Source: Planctomycetota bacterium
GTDB taxonomy: Bacteria; Planctomycetota; Brocadiia; SM23-32
Assembly (NCBI GenBank): GCA_018334735.1
Contig: JAGXLK010000193.1
Span: 1-5,791, forward strand
Direction of reading: 5' to 3'
Length of the DNA: 5,791 nucleotides
Positions 5,645 to 5,791 of this stretch are shown here, piece by piece; position 1 is the stretch's first letter; each line of letters starts with the position of its first letter. The position numbers were made by a program, and so were the translations under genes. The notes under the pieces are model-generated. The model saw only the letters and a program-made list of their open reading frames with translations. It did no database searches and had not been told where the DNA came from.

Positions 5645-5791
5645 TCAAAAATACATATTCTCGGCCACTATGTAGGGAAAATCGGGTTCCCTCTCGTTGG
5701 GTTTGGCATGGTCGATGCTTCTGGCCAGCTCTTCCGATTCCTCTCGGGTCGATTTCGACAAAAGCATTGCCCGGGCTCCGGCCAGCGCAGC
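5645..5791 (-). CDS. C-terminal end of an unrecognised protein, partial at right edge
   Basis: The minus strand is open from the window edge for 48 codons to TGA at 5647-5645. The composition looks protein-like: a charged helical stretch (STREESEELARSIDHA) and then an ending of PYIVAENMYF. There are no cysteines, no transmembrane segment and no motif I can assign. I see no clear intrinsic terminator after the stop. The next start, cooC, is 286 bp away with its own promoter, so this is probably a separate transcription unit. The function is unknown. The other two minus-strand frames are less protein-like, and the one I read closes at a stop inside this stretch. Confidence 0.6.
   Translation of the reverse strand, partial: AALAGARAMLLSKSTREESEELARSIDHAKPNEREPDFPYIVAENMYF

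Noticed and set aside
1..5791. CRISPR array, insertion sequence or toxin-antitoxin pair
   Set aside because: There are no regularly spaced repeats, no transposase frame with terminal repeats, and no small gene pair. Almost all of the window is accounted for by the CODH cluster.

Overview
The window carries a carbon monoxide dehydrogenase (CODH) locus from an anaerobic bacterium, with every supported gene on the minus strand. Four genes are complete: cooC (Ni-insertion ATPase), cooS (Ni-Fe CODH), cooF (a four-cluster ferredoxin) and a nuoE-type subunit. The 5' two thirds of a nuoF-type flavoprotein runs off the left edge, and the last 48 codons of an unrecognised gene run in at the right edge. 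The Ni-Fe CODH and the many Fe-S proteins point to a strict or near-strict anaerobe. Base composition is moderate and Shine-Dalgarno sequences are clear. Nothing in the window fixes the phylum. No acetyl-CoA synthase, corrinoid protein, energy-converting hydrogenase or CO-sensor gene is visible.

Layout in the direction of transcription, from high to low coordinates. The 3' end of an unknown gene (5791-5645) is followed by a control region of about 290 bp (5644-5359). That region has direct repeats, a strong sigma70-type promoter with a 26-bp dyad lying over its -35 element and spacer, and a leader of about 160 nt with a possible 20-codon peptide and competing hairpins. Next comes cooC (5358-4591), whose end overlaps a terminator-like hairpin. 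A 246-bp gap holds a second sigma70-like promoter and a hairpin that pairs the cooS Shine-Dalgarno. cooS (4344-2383) follows, then a 77-nt gap with a 9-bp inverted repeat directly after its stop, then cooF (2305-1754), the nuoE-like gene (1734-1258) and the nuoF-like gene (1207 to beyond 1).

How the genes fit together. CooC loads nickel into CooS. CooS interconverts CO and CO2. CooF takes the electrons away. The NuoE/NuoF pair, which resembles the HydC/HydB or HndA/HndC modules of soluble NAD(P)-linked hydrogenases, would pass them to NAD(P)+ through FMN. The inferred product is a soluble CO:NAD(P)+ oxidoreductase, perhaps part of a larger bifurcating complex if more subunits lie left of the window. 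The separate promoter, dyad and structured leader of cooC suggest that maturation is regulated apart from the enzyme. Only the gene identities are firm; the regulatory calls are pattern-based.
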